Below are positions 1 to 7,905 of a DNA stretch of 19,703 bases, one piece after another. The DNA comes from JBMDXK01 sp048594375. GTDB lineage: Bacteria; Pseudomonadota; Alphaproteobacteria; Rhizobiales; Methylopilaceae. The notes under the pieces were generated by a model. That model saw nothing but the letters and a program-made list of their open reading frames with translations. It searched no databases and had not been told where the DNA came from. The position numbers were made by a program, and so were the translations under genes. The DNA is taken from assembly GCA_048594375.1 (NCBI GenBank), contig JBMDXK010000006.1, forward strand, positions 1 to 19,703, in the 5' to 3' direction. How positions within the stretch are numbered: the first letter of the stretch is position 1; the number at the start of each line of letters is the position of its first letter.

Positions 1-330
1 AGTCAGCGCAGGGTTGGCCGCACCATAGATGCGGCTCAAGTCATCCGCCGTCACCGTAATGCCGCGCTGCGTCACTGTAAGGTTACCCGCCACATAGGTA
101 ATGGCGTAGTTGGCGTTGTTCAGCGTGCCTTGGGTGATCGCATAATTGCCTACGTTGGACGTGCTGTTTGCCGTGGTCGCCAATGCGCCGGACAGGCTAT
201 CGCCATTGACCAATGTGCCGCTGGTGACAGCATAAGTCAGCGCAGGATTAGCCGCACCATACATCCGGCTCAGATCGTTCGCGGTCACCGTAATGCCGCG
301 CTGGGTCACGGTAAGGTTACCTGTATTAAC
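1..330 (-). repeat. MBG/YDG-type domain repeats inside tpsA
   Basis: Near-identical segments begin at positions 1 and 235 on the plus strand, a period of 234 bp or 78 codons. On the minus strand each encodes a unit with ITVTA(D/N)DLSR(I/M)YGAANP followed by LTYAVTSGTLVNGD and a closing NLTVTQRG. This matches the MBG domain often found near the C-terminal part of large bacterial adhesins. At least one full and one partial unit lie in the window, so more copies probably continue to the left. Confidence 0.8.
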
Positions 331-3300
331 AAAGTTTAAATTATAACCACTTGTAGCAAGGGCTGTGCCTTGCCCTACTGTAATACCATAAGTGCCAACA
401 GCCGCATTCGTAGGCGAACCAGCCGAAGTCACACTGAAGGAGCCCGCTACAGTGGAACCGATGTTATCGCCGAGGAAAGCTCCTGCCACGCCTGCATAGA
501 AGCCGGTAACGGTATAAGCAGAACTTAAATTGATGGTATTTCCATAAACTTTTGTCCGGTCTGCTGATGTGATGGTTAAAGTCTGTTCTTGGCCGAAGTA
601 ATAACGGTTTCCAGAAGTATAGTTATAATTATCAATCCAGTCCTGCACTGCATCCGCATTCCAGACAGCACGGTTATTGCTATTCAATCCTCCAAAAACG
701 CTGTCTCCAGGATTATCCGCACGCACGATCCATTCGTAATTTGCAATCAGCGCTGTGCTGCCACTATTGTTAATGAAATTGCCTTGGGCAATCATATCAA
801 TATTGCCGGCGCTAATGCTTACGCCATTATTGATGGTAATGTTGCCGTTACTAAAGAAGCGCACCCAATAAGCACTTCCCCAATTTTTTGACACATCAAC
901 GGAGAGATGACTGGCATTTGTGCGCAGACGCCATTCATAAAGATCATTGATTCTGTTCTCAAGAGTAGCGTTCGCACCGATAGCGGTGTCTAGGTGGTTT
1001 AGCATGTCATTGAGAGATGCCGTATTTCCTGTTATGGAAAATACTTCATCTACAATATCAGCAAACTGAGTGACGGCTGCACCTGATGTCACAGCAAGAG
1101 AAGCGCCATTGTGAACTGTGCTTTCAGCAATAACGGGGGTATCTGCTGCAAGTGTGGCCGATGGCAGCATCACATAAAAATAGCCGTTAGCCCCAGCAAT
1201 TCCGCTATTTGGTAATAACGCTCCATCCTTATAAAACTGAATTATGTTCGCTGTAGCTGAGGTGCTTGCTACCGCGTCCAAACCTTTTAAAACCTGTACC
1301 CCGCCAGGAAAAATTGCTTTTAAATAAGGATAAAGACCATTTTCATTTCCCTCCCAGTCTGCGCTTCCAAAACCTGCAAGAAGCCCTCCGCTTTGCAATT
1401 GCTGGGTCGTTAATCCGGTAATGCCTGTGCTTGCACCATTTCCTACTGCATTGGCTAAGCCGCTGGTCTGTGTATCCCAATACACATTTGTAATGGTTCC
1501 TGAATCGTTGGCTCCAATAACACCGCCATATGGCCATTGATTAGCAAAAACAGCTGACGTAGAAAAAGCACTGTTTATATCTCCCTGATTAAGACCAACT
1601 AATCCACCTACAATTATGTGACCCTTGACATAGCCCATCGTATAACTGTTGCTGATAGTCCCGAAGTGCCTCCCAACCAATCCGCCAACAAATTCAAATC
1701 CTGTAACTTTTCCTGTTGAATAACTTGTTGAGATAGTGCCTGAGTAATAATTTGCACCTGCAAAACCGCCTACGGTAGAGTGTCCTGTGACCGATCCAAT
1801 GGCATAAGAGTTTTGGATCACAGCATCATTGCTGCCGATAAAACCACCTGTACTGTTAGTTCCAACAATATTTCCCGTTGCATGAGAATTCTGGATCGCA
1901 CCATAATTATAACCAATAAAGCCGCCTACAAATTCATCTCCTACGACACTGCCCATTGCGTAAGAATTATCAATCGCACCATCATTATAACCAATAAAGC
2001 CGCCTACTGCATCATCTCCTACAACACTGCCCATCGCATAAGAATTATTGATCGCACCATAATTCACACCAATAAAGCCGCCTGTTGACAACACTCCTTC
2101 TACATTTCCTGTTGCATAAGAATTCTGGATCGAAGCATCACTCCAACCAGCCAGCCCACCAACCCAATGAAAACCCTTCACGCTATTTGTTGCATGGGAA
2201 TTAATAATACTTCCGCCATCAATTCTTCCGACAAGCCCACCTATTTGTGTTCCAGCGGAAGTATATACACTTCCTGCAGCAGTATTGTCCTGAACACTAA
2301 CACCATCAAGAACGCCAGCAATACCGCCGCCAAATCCGGTAGTTCCACTCAGTGTAACAGCGCCATTATAGGTATTATTACGAAGATAGCCGTTATTAGC
2401 GGCGTTATGAGCGCGCCCGATTATCCCACCTACATAATCTACACCGATTACGTTCGCGTTGACAGTGCTGTTCTGGATTAAAAAACTGCCCGTGGCATAG
2501 CCCATTATACCGCCGACATAGAATGCAGGCCCCGTAATATTACCACTCACAGCAGCTTGAAATACATTTGTATTGCCCACGCTCGTGGCGACCAGCCCAG
2601 CAACGCCGGATCCTGAACCGGGAACCACGATATTTACATTGGTAAGGTTTAGATTGCGCACTGTCGCATTCTGGCTCAGGCCAATGAACGCTGTATCGTC
2701 CAATGTTCCGTTGATACCCAGATTGTTGATTGTATTGCCAAGACCGTGCAGTATGCCTGTAAATGTCTGCCCGGAATTAGGAGCAATCAAAGAACGGTTA
2801 TAGGCAATTCCGTTCGCATTCAAATCATTTGCGATTGCGTAACGACCCGCCAGACCCTCGCCATAGACAGTTAATGCTCCTCCATTTGTTGCGTTGACTG
2901 CGTCAATCGCATCAAGCTGTGCCATAGTATAAACTAGGGTGTAAGCACTGCCATTGACGGAAAACGTCTGTCCTGCAATGGTACCTGCGCCGGCATAGGT
3001 GATCTTTCCATTTGCCCCGAAATATAAATTAGAAATGTTGGCAATATTATAATTCAGGTCAATACCACCACTTCCCGCCATATGGATAGCATTGTTGATA
3101 ATGATATTGCCCGTACTTTGGAAACTTTTGCTGACACCGTCAGCAAAAGTCAGATCTTGATCAAAGGTAAATACAGGCGCAGAAAGGGCGTAAGTAGTGC
3201 CTTTTAAAGCAGTAAGAGCATTTGCCAGAGCTGTATCCGAACCGGAAAGCGTTGTGAGAGCAGAAATTAAAGGTGCATGGTCAATTTGTGACCAGCTTGC

Positions 3301-6300
3301 CGCAGACGTTCTGTAATAATTGCTTCCACCATACAGCGTCATCGCATTTGAATTTGTATTGTTTGCCAGAAGGGTATCCGTGCGGCTGGCCGTCATAGTA
3401 CCGTTGCTGTAAACAAGAACATCGCTGCCAGCGGCGGCGGTATCCGCAGGCATGAAAATATAATAGTAGCCGTTGTTACCAACCGTGGCAGAAGCAAATA
3501 ACTGGCTGCCGTTGCGCGCATGGACAACGTAAGTATCAGTGGCGTTCGTCGCTGCAAGAGTGAGACCCGCAAAATCTTTATAAGCCGTTCCGGCAATAAC
3601 CTGCACGCCATTTGCATGAATTGCCTTGAGATAAGGATAGATACCATTAGCGCTGCCACCCCAGAGCGCGGGATCAAAACCGGGAAGTATCCCTCCCGTT
3701 TGCAATTGCACTGTTGTGCGTGAGGCAAGCCCTGCTACAGCGGTGCCGCCACCCAGTCCTATTGAACGGCCTGAGCTAATTCTATCCCAATGGGAATTTG
3801 TGACCACCCCTGTCGCTTCATTGCGACCAAGGAAGGCGGCAACATTTGTTGTCCCGCGCACAACACCGGTCGAATAGGCATAGGTTATTGAGCCACTGTT
3901 TAAACCCGCAAAGCCACCAACCCGATCCGTTCCACTGGTGAGACCATAAGCAAATGCGTTGGAAATAGTACCCTGATTATATCCGGAAAAACCGCCGATA
4001 TAATCATCTGCTCCAATAACATTTCCAATTGCATAACTGTTTGTAATTGAGCCTGCTACGTCGTTATTCCCTACAAAGCCACCAAGAGCATGTAAACCCT
4101 GCACACTGCCTGTTGCATAAGAATTCTGGATCGTACCCGTATTAGAGGCAACACCCCCTCCAGCCGTATAGGTCCCCTGAATGTTTCCTGTTGCATACAC
4201 ATTCTGGATTGAACCATTGTTGATAGCAACCATTCCCCCTGCGAAATATTGACCTATAACATTTCCCGTTGCATAAGAATTCTGGATCAAATTACCATTA
4301 ACACCAACAAAACCTCCGGCTTCGGATGTAGACTCTACATTGCCCGTTGCATGACTGTTTGTAATAACACCTGTACTGTAAATTTCACCTGCAAAGCCGC
4401 CTGCTCTATCTCCACCATTAACGCTTCCCGTTGCGTGAGATCCGCTTATTGAACCATACGTTGAACCAGCAAAACCTCCTGTGTTTGTATCCCCTACAAC
4501 GCTCCCCGTTGCATAGCTGCCTGAGATAACAGCCCCGGTTGAATTGCCTCCGACCAAGCCGCCGGTTTCATCTACACCTACAACATTCCCGGTTGCATAA
4601 GAATTCTGGATCGTACCCACCGCCGGTGCATTCACACCGACCAATCCACCTGTTGTATACGTTCCTTCTACATTGCCTGTTGCGTAGGAACTCTGGATTG
4701 TACCTAAATTATAACCAACCAAACCACCGACGTACCAATCACCCTTTACAAGATTTGTTGTATTAGAATTAACGATAGTTCCGCCATCAAAAAATCCGAT
4801 TAATCCGCCAGCATACTCACCATCGTTAACAATATCCACTCCACCCGCAGCAGTATTGCCGCTGATAGAAAAACCTCCTTCCAAATGGCCCGCAATGCCC
4901 CCGGCATAACCAACACTGCCTGTAAGGGTTACGTTGCCGCTGTAGCTGTTATTAAGAAGATTACCGTTATTGCTGGCACTCACAGAGCGCCCGATCATTC
5001 CGCCAACATAGTTGCGTCCACTCACATTGCCGTTAACGGTGCCTTCCCGAATTAACAGACTGCCCGTGCCATTGCCAACAATTCCTCCAATGTAATCACG
5101 CAGCCCTGAAACATTTCCACCAAAAGAAACCTGAAACACATTGGTATTGCCAAGGCTATTAGCAATCAATCCACCAACGCGCGTTCCAGTACTCGTTACA
5201 GAAACAGTTGCATTGGTGAGTTTTAGATTGCGCACTGTCGCATTCTGGATACGGCCAATGAGCGCTGTATCGTTCAATGTTCCGTTGATACCCAGATTGC
5301 TGATCGTATTGCCCAGACCGTTCAGCGTACCTGTAAACGTTTGACCAGAGTTTGGAGCAATCAAAGAACGGTTATAGGCAATTCCGTTGGCATTCAGATC
5401 ATTTGCAATTGCGTAACGACCCGCCAGACCCGCACCGTAAGCGGCTAATGCCCCACCATTTGTCGCATTCACGGAATCAATGGCATCAAGCTGCGCCATG
5501 GTATAAACAAGCGTGTAAGCACTGCCATTAACGGAAAACGTTTGCCCTGCAATGCCACCCGCACCGGCATAAGTCACCCTTCCGCTGGCGCCGAAAGACA
5601 GGTTTCCAATATCCGCAGTGCTGTAATTGAGTGCAAGACCGCCAGCGCCTGTAATGTTAATGGCTGCGTTGATGTTGATGCCTTTTGCGGCGGTTAATGT
5701 CAGGGTAGTTGCTGCATTCCATGTAACGTTTGTTGCTACAGTGATATTACCATCCTGCGTGCCCCCTGCTCCGGTGGACACTGTCACATTCGCCAGAGCT
5801 AGTGCATTTTGCAAGGTTGTGACGTTGATAACGCTATCATTGCCGTTAGCCGTAAAGCCTGCACCTGTGGTCTGCGCACTGGTAGAAATCGTGACGTTAT
5901 ACGGATCCAGCAGCAGATTGCCGAATGAGCCTTTTACCGCAGAAAGATCAACGACACCGGTATATCCCAGCCATGCTTCACCGGAAACCTCAACCTCGCC
6001 GCCGTTGCCCCCTTCCACGCCACCAACGGCTGTAATTTTACCTTCAAACGTTGTTGCCTTATCTGACCAGACAACAACATCACCGCCATTGCCTTGCACC
6101 GTCGCATCTGCGCGGATGAGACTGCCAGCATCCATTGTTACAGTTTCAGCACGCTGGATGCCTTCGCCACCTTTACGGCCACCGCCCACGCGCACTTTGC
6201 CACCACCGGCACCGCCGGACGCATCAATCTTTGCGTTTTGCAACTCAACTTTACGGCCCGTTACCTGAACATTCCCGCCCCGTTGCTTCCGCCCTCCGGT

Positions 6301-7188
6301 TGCTTTGATTGTACCGGAGACCTTGACACTTCCGCCTTCGCCGCCGCCCAGCACTATATTCCCAGAGCGTCCTGAAACGGTACGCGCTTCAATGACACCG
6401 CTCATGTTCACTGCTTGCCGTGCGGCTCTGCGCGCCGTAGCAGCCTTGATTTCTACCCGGCCACCGTTAGCCGAAATGGTGCCGGATTGTTCAATCAACG
6501 CTTTGTTGTTGTTGCCGTTATCCTTGCTTGGCAGCTCCACCTGCATGAAGCCATCGCCAGTCAAGTCAAGCGCCACCCTTTCACCGGCACCTAAGCCGAC
6601 TTTGCCCAACGGCACAGAAATCGTGCCGGAGTTTTCAACCTCTCCGCCCATCAAGGCCGCATAACCGCCGCGGTTTACGGTGATGGTTCCGCGGTTAACA
6701 ACTGCCGCAGAATTGCCATTCCCCTGAAATTTGCGCTTGCCGGATTTAAAATCCTCATCTTTGATGTCGAGAGTTGAACCCACAAAGCCGCTGGTTTTTA
6801 CATTGCCTGTGGACGTAATCATAATCCCGTTGGGATTTACCAGATACACCTGACCATTCGCGTTTATCTGACCGGCAATGGTGGATTGGGTGTTGCCTGT
6901 CACACGGTTTAACAGGGTTGAATTCTTATCAGGTTGAGCAATATCAACCCGACCGCCCTTGCCCACAGAAAAGCTCTGCCAGTTCACAATCGCGGAATTG
7001 GACTGCTGATTGATGTTAAGCTGCGATGCAGAAGGACGGTTGATGCTCACCGTGCCTGAAGAGATTGTTTCACCACGGGGCATTTCTGGCGCTTGCGCAT
7101 AAGCAGGCAGAGCGGGCAGTATGCCAAATGCTGATGGCAGAATAAAAGAAAGACGCGTTAAAATGGATGCGAACGGGCTGGGCTGCAT
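1..7188 (-). CDS. Giant TPS exoprotein (TpsA, filamentous haemagglutinin-like adhesin), 3' part outside window
   Basis: The frame is open without a stop for 2396 codons and continues past the left edge; I read it line by line and saw no frameshift. The ATG at 7188 has a good Shine-Dalgarno (GGAGG, 7194-7198). Residues 1-31 look like a Sec signal peptide ending AYA|Q. Residues about 38-150 match the TPS secretion domain (haemagg_act), with NPNG at 118-121. A glycine-rich beta-helix follows (ASGG, GGxVxVxG, VVVWSD and LLLDPYNVTI-type motifs). Then come two related modules, each with a TLVYTMAQLDAID segment, a GLUG repeat array and a closing YWD/HWD plus NGxYPYLKA motif. MBG/YDG-like repeats lie at the window edge. 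Known role of the family: a surface or secreted adhesin exported through a TpsB barrel, here probably the protein at 10849-12609. Function as adhesin is inferred; the family assignment is strong. Confidence 0.93.
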   Translation of the reverse strand, partial: MQPSPFASILTRLSFILPSAFGILPALPAYAQAPEMPRGETISSGTVSINRPSASQLNINQQSNSAIVNWQSFSVGKGGRVDIAQPDKNSTLLNRVTGNTQSTIAGQINANGQVYLVNPNGIMITSTGNVKTSGFVGSTLDIKDEDFKSGKRKFQGNGNSAAVVNRGTITVNRGGYAALMGGEVENSGTISVPLGKVGLGAGERVALDLTGDGFMQVELPSKDNGNNNKALIEQSGTISANGGRVEIKAATARRAARQAVNMSGVIEARTVSGRSGNIVLGGGEGGSVKVSGTIKATGGRKQRGGNVQVTGRKVELQNAKIDASGGAGGGKVRVGGGRKGGEGIQRAETVTMDAGSLIRADATVQGNGGDVVVWSDKATTFEGKITAVGGVEGGNGGEVEVSGEAWLGYTGVVDLSAVKGSFGNLLLDPYNVTISTSAQTTGAGFTANGNDSVINVTTLQNALALANVTVSTGAGGTQDGNITVATNVTWNAATTLTLTAAKGININAAINITGAGGLALNYSTADIGNLSFGASGRVTYAGAGGIAGQTFSVNGSAYTLVYTMAQLDAIDSVNATNGGALAAYGAGLAGRYAIANDLNANGIAYNRSLIAPNSGQTFTGTLNGLGNTISNLGINGTLNDTALIGRIQNATVRNLKLTNATVSVTSTGTRVGGLIANSLGNTNVFQVSFGGNVSGLRDYIGGIVGNGTGSLLIREGTVNGNVSGRNYVGGMIGRSVSASNNGNLLNNSYSGNVTLTGSVGYAGGIAGHLEGGFSISGNTAAGGVDIVNDGEYAGGLIGFFDGGTIVNSNTTNLVKGDWYVGGLVGYNLGTIQSSYATGNVEGTYTTGGLVGVNAPAVGTIQNSYATGNVVGVDETGGLVGGNSTGAVISGSYATGSVVGDTNTGGFAGSTYGSISGSHATGSVNGGDRAGGFAGEIYSTGVITNSHATGNVESTSEAGGFVGVNGNLIQNSYATGNVIGQYFAGGMVAINNGSIQNVYATGNIQGTYTAGGGVASNTGTIQNSYATGSVQGLHALGGFVGNNDVAGSITNSYAIGNVIGADDYIGGFSGYNQGTISNAFAYGLTSGTDRVGGFAGLNSGSITYAYSTGVVRGTTNVAAFLGRNEATGVVTNSHWDRISSGRSIGLGGGTAVAGLASRTTVQLQTGGILPGFDPALWGGSANGIYPYLKAIHANGVQVIAGTAYKDFAGLTLAATNATDTYVVHARNGSQLFASATVGNNGYYYIFMPADTAAAGSDVLVYSNGTMTASRTDTLLANNTNSNAMTLYGGSNYYRTSAASWSQIDHAPLISALTTLSGSDTALANALTALKGTTYALSAPVFTFDQDLTFADGVSKSFQSTGNIIINNAIHMAGSGGIDLNYNIANISNLYFGANGKITYAGAGTIAGQTFSVNGSAYTLVYTMAQLDAIDAVNATNGGALTVYGEGLAGRYAIANDLNANGIAYNRSLIAPNSGQTFTGILHGLGNTINNLGINGTLDDTAFIGLSQNATVRNLNLTNVNIVVPGSGSGVAGLVATSVGNTNVFQAAVSGNITGPAFYVGGIMGYATGSFLIQNSTVNANVIGVDYVGGIIGRAHNAANNGYLRNNTYNGAVTLSGTTGFGGGIAGVLDGVSVQDNTAAGSVYTSAGTQIGGLVGRIDGGSIINSHATNSVKGFHWVGGLAGWSDASIQNSYATGNVEGVLSTGGFIGVNYGAINNSYAMGSVVGDDAVGGFIGYNDGAIDNSYAMGSVVGDEFVGGFIGYNYGAIQNSHATGNIVGTNSTGGFIGSNDAVIQNSYAIGSVTGHSTVGGFAGANYYSGTISTSYSTGKVTGFEFVGGLVGRHFGTISNSYTMGYVKGHIIVGGLVGLNQGDINSAFSTSAVFANQWPYGGVIGANDSGTITNVYWDTQTSGLANAVGNGASTGITGLTTQQLQSGGLLAGFGSADWEGNENGLYPYLKAIFPGGVQVLKGLDAVASTSATANIIQFYKDGALLPNSGIAGANGYFYVMLPSATLAADTPVIAESTVHNGASLAVTSGAAVTQFADIVDEVFSITGNTASLNDMLNHLDTAIGANATLENRINDLYEWRLRTNASHLSVDVSKNWGSAYWVRFFSNGNITINNGVSISAGNIDMIAQGNFINNSGSTALIANYEWIVRADNPGDSVFGGLNSNNRAVWNADAVQDWIDNYNYTSGNRYYFGQEQTLTITSADRTKVYGNTINLSSAYTVTGFYAGVAGAFLGDNIGSTVAGSFSVTSAGSPTNAAVGTYGITVGQGTALATSGYNLNFVNTGNLTVTQRGITVTANDLSRMYGAANPALTYAVTSGTLVNGDSLSGALATTANSTSNVGNYAITQGTLNNANYAITYVAGNLTVTQRGITVTADDLSRIYGAANPALT
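1500..2530 (-). repeat. GLUG repeat array, second (C-terminal-side) copy in tpsA
   Basis: The minus-strand translation shows about 13 consecutive units of roughly 25-30 residues of the form GG(L/F/I)(V/I/A)G-N-G-xIxNSYATGxVxG. At DNA level, stretches such as GCATAAGAATTCTGGATCG recur. The array ends in a YWD motif (Trp codon at 1477-1479) and then GSADWEGN-NGLYPYLKA. GLUG repeats are known from bacterial surface proteins and predict an extended beta-solenoid. Confidence 0.85.
3805..5100 (-). repeat. GLUG repeat array, first (N-terminal-side) copy in tpsA
   Basis: I count about 16 GLUG-type units on the minus strand, three more than in the second array. The array ends in a HWD motif (Trp codon at 3787-3789) followed by DPALWGGSANGIYPYLKA. 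Several units share the same nucleotide core around GCATAAGAATTCTGGATC (near 4120, 4270 and 4600), so recent unit-level duplication or gene conversion is plausible. Confidence 0.85.
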
Positions 7189-7321
7189 TCTACCCTCCAC
7201 CAATCAGGCAATAAGCACTGGATTGCGCATTCATTTTCATTCTAGCATTATCCTAAGTGGGCGTACTATTCCTTATCACCTTTCAATTGTATGGTACCGC
7301 TCTCAGTAAATCCTTAATTTC

Positions 7322-7335
7322 ACATGTAAACATGT
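7322..7335. promoter_or_regulatory. Candidate operator upstream of tpsA: ACATGT-AA-ACATGT
   Basis: Two identical 6-bp palindromes (ACATGT) are separated by AA, giving a 14-bp inverted and direct repeat about 134 bp upstream of the tpsA ATG in an AT-rich stretch. Such symmetry is typical of a dimeric regulator site. No regulator or experimental support is visible, so this is a suggestion only. Confidence 0.3.
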
Positions 7336-7561
7336 ATAAATAACGTGATTTTTTGAATATGATTGCTGCACGATTGCATGGCAGCTGACAAATTAAGTCA
7401 AATTGTAATAATAGTATCGAAAAAATGGCATGGTATAAGCATTCACATACCAAAGACAACCGCGCCACGCGCTTTGTAGTTGTGAGAGTTTAAAAGAGAT
7501 TTTGTAAGAGGATTTAAACGCACTGTATGCCGGGCGCGAAGCCTGTAATGCTTTTGTGCCG

Positions 7562-7577
7562 ATGCCCAATAGGGCAT
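7562..7577 (-). terminator. Hairpin downstream of tRNA-Ser
   Basis: A perfect 6-bp stem ATGCCC/GGGCAT with a 4-nt loop lies 23 bp beyond the 3' end of the tRNA gene in its transcription direction. There is no U-tract after it, so it may be a processing or protective hairpin rather than a Rho-independent terminator. Confidence 0.35.
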
Positions 7578-7599
7578 AGCAAAGTTGTATTCAGGTTAA

Positions 7600-7692
7600 T
7601 GGCGGAGACGGAGGGATTCGAACCCTCGATACGGATAATCTCCGTATAACGGTTTAGCAAACCGGCGCCTTCAGCCTCTCGGCCACGTCTCC
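7600..7692 (-). tRNA. tRNA-Ser(GCU), CCA encoded
   Basis: The minus strand folds as a class II tRNA. The 7-bp acceptor stem is GGAGACG (7692-7686) pairing with CGTCTCC (7610-7604), followed by discriminator G at 7603 and an encoded CCA at 7602-7600. The anticodon loop reads TTGCTAA, giving anticodon GCU (Ser codons AGC/AGU). A long variable arm (TACGGAGATTATCCGTA) and a T-arm with GGTTCGAATCC are present. The length of 93 nt including CCA is normal for tRNA-Ser. No integrase or att-like duplication is seen next to it. Confidence 0.97.
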
Positions 7693-7701
7693 ACAGCACT
7701 A

Positions 7702-7730
7702 TGGCTACACATCTTGAGGCTACAGGTCAA
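7702..7730 (-). promoter_or_regulatory. Possible tRNA-Ser promoter
   Basis: On the minus strand TTGACC (7730-7725) is followed after 17 nt by TAGCCA (7707-7702), ending 10 nt before the tRNA 5' end. The -35 is good, while the -10 matches the consensus weakly. The position is right for a tRNA promoter. Confidence 0.35.
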
Positions 7731-7905
7731 TCCATAACAGCATTCTTCAACAGGCATTCTGGCACATCTCCACAACTGGTTGCGCACATTCAGGCATTTT
7801 TCGCATTCAAGGGCTTGACCCTCTACCCTTTGGCGTGGAAAAAGTGTAAAGACTGTGTATTCCGAATATAACCAACTGTGGTATTTGTTTTCTTTGAGGC
7901 TTGAT

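Larger units (their letters stand above)
453..5600 (-). repeat. Large internal tandem duplication in tpsA (period 2574 bp)
   Basis: The segment about 5355-5600 (encoding a region with TLVYTMAQLDAID, GRYAIANDLNANGIAYNRSL) recurs at about 2781-3026 with high nucleotide identity. The offset is exactly 2574 bp, or 858 codons. Both copies are followed by a GLUG array, a WD-containing closing motif and a further similar segment with NGYxYxxxP. Because the arrays differ in length, the offset at the closing Trp codon is only 2310 bp. The 264-bp difference (88 codons) equals about three GLUG units. Outer boundaries are approximate. Confidence 0.75.
7189..7599. other. Intergenic region upstream of tpsA
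   Basis: About 410 bp without a credible gene, between the tpsA start and the tRNA-Ser 3' end. It should contain the tpsA promoter (minus strand). On the minus strand there is a TTGACT at about 7402-7397 followed, 17 nt on, by TGCAAT, a possible but weak sigma-70 pair. It also holds a tandem palindrome at 7322-7335 and a hairpin at 7562-7577, listed separately. No small ORF here looks real. Confidence 0.5.

Noticed and set aside
1500..5100. Regularly spaced short repeats that could be mistaken for a CRISPR array
   Set aside because: The repeats are in frame with one uninterrupted reading frame, vary in length and encode GLUG motifs; spacers are themselves related, and there are no cas genes.
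5627..6268. 213-codon plus-strand reading frame
   Set aside because: It lies wholly antisense to the exoprotein; its Pro/Val-rich translation mirrors the Gly/Asn-rich repeats on the other strand.
1..7188. Possible frameshift or stop splitting the exoprotein gene
   Set aside because: Triplets on the minus strand were read in register across the region and no in-frame stop was seen; motifs at both ends are in the same frame.
7600..7692. tRNA-Ser as integration site of a mobile element
   Set aside because: No integrase, no duplicated tRNA 3' end and no transposase genes are visible in the window; the neighbouring gatB and gst look native.
7514..7699. 61-codon minus-strand frame with EGSNPSVSA-like peptide
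   Set aside because: It is a translation through the tRNA-Ser gene, a common false ORF.
7814..7850. sigma-70 promoter for gatB based on CTTGACC at 7814-7820
   Set aside because: No acceptable -10 hexamer occurs 16-18 bp downstream, so I did not list it.
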